DNA of 64,000 nucleotides from Venturia oleaginea. Taxonomy: Eukaryota; Ascomycota; Dothideomycetes; Venturiales; Venturiaceae. Where the stretch lies: assembly GCA_013176395.1 (NCBI GenBank), contig JABMLP010000002.1:1922001-1986000 (forward strand), given 5' to 3'. The notes under the pieces were generated by a model that saw nothing but the letters and a program-made list of their open reading frames with translations, did not search any database and was not told the DNA's origin. This document shows positions 56,896 to 64,000 of this stretch, in pieces (position 1 is the first letter of the stretch; every line of letters begins with the position of its first letter). The translations under genes and the position numbers were made by a program.

Positions 56896-57177
56896 ACCAT
56901 CGAGCGGTACACACCACCGAGCGGTACACATTTTCGTACCCTCATCAATTACTCTATTATGCACCAATAAATCTCTCATTTTTAAATATTCCTATCTATA
57001 CTTCTGACAGTTAGATTGCAAAATGGTCACCACTGCGACAAATAAAACAAGTAATTACAATGTTCTCCTCTTCATTTGGTGGTTCTTCCTCAATGTAAGG
57101 CTCTTGATCAACCTGGTTACTGCTGATAACCGAAGCTTCTTTAGAAAGTTGAAGTAAGCTTGAGCCCTCTGCAACAG

Positions 57178-58656
57178 TTAAAGCGCTTGATTGACAATAT
57201 ATCTCCTTTTCAGTTGCCTCTTTCGCTTCTGCCTCTCATTTGCAGCCCTTAATTTCTCATTTTCCGCAGTTAGTAAAGCGGCGCCTTGCATCGCGATCTG
57301 GCAGCCCTTGACAAGCTGATTAAGGGCCTGATCTGTTGGTCTTGGTGGACTTTTTGAACGTCTCTTAAGATAGCCTTTGATTGTAGCTACCTGCAGCTCT
57401 AACTGGGTTAGATTCTGAGGTGTTTCTGATTGCCATTGCTCTTGGTTTGCGGCCAAGGGCGCTGTAGGGGTAGATGGCCTAATCTGGATGGTTGAAAGTA
57501 CCTGATCTGGATCAAAAGGTACGAGACCGGCAGCAGTGAAGCTGCGTTGAATATTGCTTAGTGTGAGGGCACTAATTCGAGCCATTTTAAAGGCGTGAAG
57601 GAACTCAATTTTGTCGATATGATTTATGCCAAGGCTCATATATTCCGATACTTGGTGGCCGTAGGTACGCTTGAGGACCGAAAAACAACCAATATCGAGA
57701 GGTTGAAGAAGATGTGATGAATGCGGTGGCATACAAAGAGTGATAATCATCCCGTCTGCACAAAATTGATCAAATTCTGGCGTTGCGTGGCTGCCGTGGC
57801 CATCCAGAATTAGTAGTCGATAACAACCAACCTTTCTTGCAGCTGTATTTGGCTCGAAAACCTCTTTTAGCCAATGTAATCCAAGCTGGTCATTAGTCCA
57901 TCCATTTGTACTCAAAGCGATTGTCCAATCAGGCGGTAGATTATTGTTTTCGTACCAAGATGATATGTATACCTTGCCTTTGAAGATCACCATCGGCGGG
58001 AGGCTCCAACCCAGCGCATTGATCGATTCGATTGCCGTAACCCGTTCGCGATCGCCAGGCTGTAATTGAGGGGGTCTGCCACGCCTATCTGAGGCAGTAA
58101 CTACGCGTGAGGTACTTGCAAGGCCCATTGCAAAGCCAGTTTCGTCGAAGTTGTAGATATCGTTATTGAGGATGCCGTATTTAGCGATTGTGTTTTGTAC
58201 AAGCCGAAACCAGGCCCCAATAAGGGCTGGATCTTCGCATCTTGCCCTTTGATTATCTTAGCTGCGTGAACATCGCGATTTGAGGCTAGGGCGGCGGTTG
58301 ATGTATCGCTGAGGCCAATTGACACCGATTTTGCAATCTGAGCCTACACGCTGCTCGAGTACGATTTTTGCCGCATCGCGTACCCCAGTAACGGTCAATG
58401 GATAACCTCTTTCATCCATAGATAGTATCCAATGCTCAACGACTTCCTCTTCCGTATCCGTAAGCTTTTGGCAATTTGGGCGCGAATCGACGCGTGAAGC
58501 GCGTCCGCGAAGGCGGGAGGCAAGGGAAGTAAATGGGACAGAATAGGCATCAGCGGCCTTTCGAATACTTGGAAAATGGCCTTTCAAATAAGCGTCATGA
58601 GCAAGGAGTAGTTGACCCTCTTTCTGGGCCTTTGTATTGACTAGTTGTGGTGGCAT
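57178..58656 (-). pseudogene. pogo/Fot1 transposase with a single nonsense codon
   Basis: The frame of 493 codons is open except for one TAA at 58258-58260 (codon 133), between KSRCSRS and the conserved DNQRARCEDPALIGAWF. Both sides are in the same frame. An N-terminal psq-type helix-turn-helix is at about residues 10-55, a CENP-B-type DNA-binding region at 65-130, and the DDE_1 catalytic domain follows. The second and third acids are in LLILDGHGSH (residue 285) and LLQPLDIG (residue 321), a 35-residue spacing typical of Fot1. A C-terminal Lys/Arg-rich coiled region ends the frame. One point mutation seems to have silenced it. Confidence 0.85.
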
Positions 58657-58808
58657 TCTGGCTTAATCGATGAGGATACGAAAATGTGTACCGCTCGGTG
58701 GTGTGTACCGCTCGATGGTGGATTACGTTAAAGGTTTCCATAGAAAAATCTATTTAAAAACCTATTCCCCCCGCCGCTTTTTACAACGGGTTCCCTCTAC
58801 CCTACCTA

Positions 58809-59916
58809 ACGTGTTTCACCATTCACTTGGCCACCCCACTCACTTGGCCACCCAACCGAAAAGTCTAATCCCTTCGTACAATTATCGCGATAATGTCAAC
58901 ACCAACCCCCGGATCGGCTTGCAAAGAGGCTAGGTTACTTCTTGCGAAGCAGAGCTTTCAAACGAATCCAAATTTAAGTCAACGTCAAATCTCAGCGTCG
59001 TACGATATTCCTCGATCTACACTTCAGTCTCGTCTTCAAGGTGGTAAACCACGAAGTGAATCTAACCACCAAAAGAGAAAGTTACAAATACATGAAGAGC
59101 AGGCTCTGGTTCAGTGGATCCTAGACCTTGATCGACGAGGATTTCCGCCCCAAATTATCGACGTACGACGAATGGCAAACGCTTTACTCGAAAAACGCGG
59201 TACGAATCCTCCACCGTCATTAGTCGGGAAGAACTGGGTATCCCGCTTCATCAACGCTCAGCCGGAGCTTTGTACGAAGTGGAATCGTAAATTCCATTCA
59301 CAGCGTGCAAAATGCGAAGATCCAGCGACAATCAACGCGTGGTTTCAGCGTGTTGAAGAGACGCCCTCACCACCAGGTACACCCCATGGAGTAGCGCCAC
59401 AGTGGACGTCAGAAACTCCTCGTACGATAGCTCAGCTTGAGCAGCAGGCTCAGCTCGTCCGAAATCTTCTTCATCGCCAATCTCAGAGCCCAAGTAGTCA
59501 AGCAATTGGTCAACTCGTCAAAGGATGTCAAGTCGCAATGAATTCAGCAGTAATACTTGCAGAAGAGAATAGGAAGCTTCGTACAGAGAATCAACGACGA
59601 AAACAGAAGCAACAGTATCGTAGACGATATATTGCATATGGAGGCGTTTTACAAGCTCAACAGGGTCAGTTCTTGGTCGAGGGATGCGAAAATAGCTCTA
59701 GAGATAGTGTTCAAGATCAGGAAGTCGTCGTACGACAGCGAGCATTACCAACGTGTAGTGGCTGCGGTATTCAAGGTCATAAGATTAATCGATGCCCAAA
59801 TACGTAAAGAATGTATTGTTAGAATTATTTTAATAAAAGCTGTATTGGTGGGAGGTTTATCGCACGATGACTTGAGATTTAGTGGTTGGGGTGGCCAAGT
59901 GAGTGGTGAAACACGT
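58809..59916 (+). mobile_element. internally deleted pogo derivative with TA target and intact ends
   Basis: The ends are acgtgtttcaccattcactt at 58809 and its near-perfect inverse ending at 59916, with TA on both sides (58807-58808 and 59917-59918). Two CACTTGGCCACCC units stand in the left end. The element is 1,108 bp, too short for a full transposase. It lies 78 bp from the larger pogo element but has different ends, so it belongs to another subfamily. Confidence 0.85.
58893..59807 (+). CDS. catalytic-core-deleted pogo transposase with CCHC zinc knuckle
   Basis: An uninterrupted frame of 304 codons. Residues 8-55 form a psq-type helix-turn-helix and about 60-130 a CENP-B-like DNA-binding region (NWVSRFINAQPELCTKW, then RAKCEDP and NAWFQRVE). 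The frame then jumps directly to the post-catalytic region (ETPSPPGTPHGVAPQW), so the whole DDE domain is missing, yet the frame is kept. The C-terminal part is a Gln/Arg-rich coiled coil and ends in a CCHC knuckle (C288, C291, H296, C301). Such a product could bind inverted repeats without cutting them, acting as a repressor of related elements; this is inference. The ATG at 58893 lies 84 bp inside the left end. Confidence 0.75.
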   Translation: MSTPTPGSACKEARLLLAKQSFQTNPNLSQRQISASYDIPRSTLQSRLQGGKPRSESNHQKRKLQIHEEQALVQWILDLDRRGFPPQIIDVRRMANALLEKRGTNPPPSLVGKNWVSRFINAQPELCTKWNRKFHSQRAKCEDPATINAWFQRVEETPSPPGTPHGVAPQWTSETPRTIAQLEQQAQLVRNLLHRQSQSPSSQAIGQLVKGCQVAMNSAVILAEENRKLRTENQRRKQKQQYRRRYIAYGGVLQAQQGQFLVEGCENSSRDSVQDQEVVVRQRALPTCSGCGIQGHKINRCPNT

Positions 59917-59918
59917 TA

Positions 59919-60619
59919 GTTAGGGCCGGTTATTTCTTAGCTAAGCCCTGTAATAGGAAAATAATATACCGGGTAATGGACGCCGTAGGAGATCCGATTT
60001 AGCGAGGTGAGAAAGGAAGTGCACGATTGATCGGGGGGTCCAAGCATAAGTATACACTCCCATCATGATAATGCAATAGTAAAAGCAACCTTATGTAGTC
60101 CAAGATCACTTGAAAATTGAGCATGGTCACCTATCAAAGAGTATCAAAAGCGTTCAATACTCTCAATTCAACCATCCTGGCCAGAGGAACAACGACAGAG
60201 ACAGGCAAGGAGAGAACTGAGACCCATATTTAAAGCCTAAAAAGGTAAACTACCCCAAAAGCGTCGGTCTAAACTGCAATCTACAAAACCTTCTTCAAAG
60301 CCAATGTCTTCATTATCTCACACCAACACCTAGAAGCCTCTTGTCTCAGTCGTGAACATCAACCTCATCAACTTCATCACCACACGCCAAAGATATCACA
60401 TCAGCCATCATCTCCACCCCGTTTTTTGTGGGCTCATCATACTGTCCTATGTACTTTGTGCAACCAACTTTAAGCCAACACGCCCAAACCAATCGAGGGA
60501 GTTATCAGAAAAGCCTCCAAACACCCAACACAAAACCACGGGGGAATATCGAAGAATGCTCCAAACAGCTGATAACAACGTCTCTAATGTCTTGGCGAAT
60601 ACCCAAGCAAAGAGCACGT
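59919..60619. other. intergenic, no gene seen
   Basis: About 700 bp between the transposon island and the PKC1 stop. It presumably includes the PKC1 3' untranslated region. Short open frames show no domain. Confidence 0.4.

Positions 60620-64000
<3,381 letters not shown>

Larger units (their letters stand above)
55268..58728 (-). mobile_element. Fot1/pogo-type DNA transposon, interrupted by a retroposon in its left end
   Basis: The outer ends are acgtaatccaccatcgagcgg at 55268 and its inverse ending at 58728, each flanked by TA (55266-55267 and 58729-58730). After taking out the 1.6 kb insertion, the left end matches the right end for about 60 bp and contains two GAGCGGTACACA units, probably transposase-binding sites. 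The rebuilt length is about 1.84 kb, close to Fot1 (1.9 kb). The transposase is on the minus strand. Confidence 0.88.

Overview
The window is eukaryotic and fits a filamentous ascomycete (Pezizomycotina; Leotiomycetes is my guess, not proven). The genes have many 44-80 bp GT-AG introns with CTRAY-type branch points, coding strands are intermixed without operons, and the set is typical of moulds: a Zn2Cys6 regulator, a sedolisin, a fungal tRNA ligase, PKC1, Fot1/pogo and Tc1-like transposons, and small secreted cysteine-rich proteins.

Layout. 0.5-6.5 kb: a SET-domain protein, S-adenosylhomocysteine hydrolase and a FAD phenol-hydroxylase-type monooxygenase, all on +. 6.5-9.1 kb: gene-poor, with a decayed short-chain dehydrogenase. 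9.2-16 kb: CK2 regulatory subunit (-), a Zn2Cys6 regulator (-) and NPR3 (+), the last two divergent. 16-19.7 kb: decayed sequence with remains of a cell-surface gene. 19.7-26.4 kb: ORC6 (-), PRMT5 (+), a second SET protein (+). 26.4-33.8 kb: an accessory island with three members of a small secreted eight-cysteine family (two intact, one broken), a 5'-truncated LINE copy with a 14 bp target duplication, and MITE-like repeats. 33.8-48.2 kb: conserved housekeeping genes, all on -: a 2EXR-type protein, NUP120, RAD51, tRNA ligase, then a secreted sedolisin. 48.9-59.9 kb: a second accessory island with two adjacent Tc1/IS630-type elements that appear to have 3 bp target duplications, a secreted alpha/beta hydrolase, a gene relic, a solo LTR, a pogo element broken by a retroposon, and a pogo derivative that lost its catalytic core but keeps an open frame. 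60.6-64 kb: PKC1 (-), running off the right edge.

Working together. The conserved genes cover separate core processes: methylation (SET proteins, PRMT5, and SAH hydrolase, which removes the methylation by-product), TORC1 signalling (NPR3), replication and recombination (ORC6, RAD51), RNA repair and splicing (TRL1), nuclear pores (NUP120) and cell-wall signalling (PKC1). I see no biosynthetic cluster. The novel material is in the two islands: the secreted cysteine-rich family, the 3 bp-target transposons and the catalytically empty pogo derivative. Exon models were made by eye from splice signals and reading frame. They are precise where frames join and family motifs continue, but no alignment was run.
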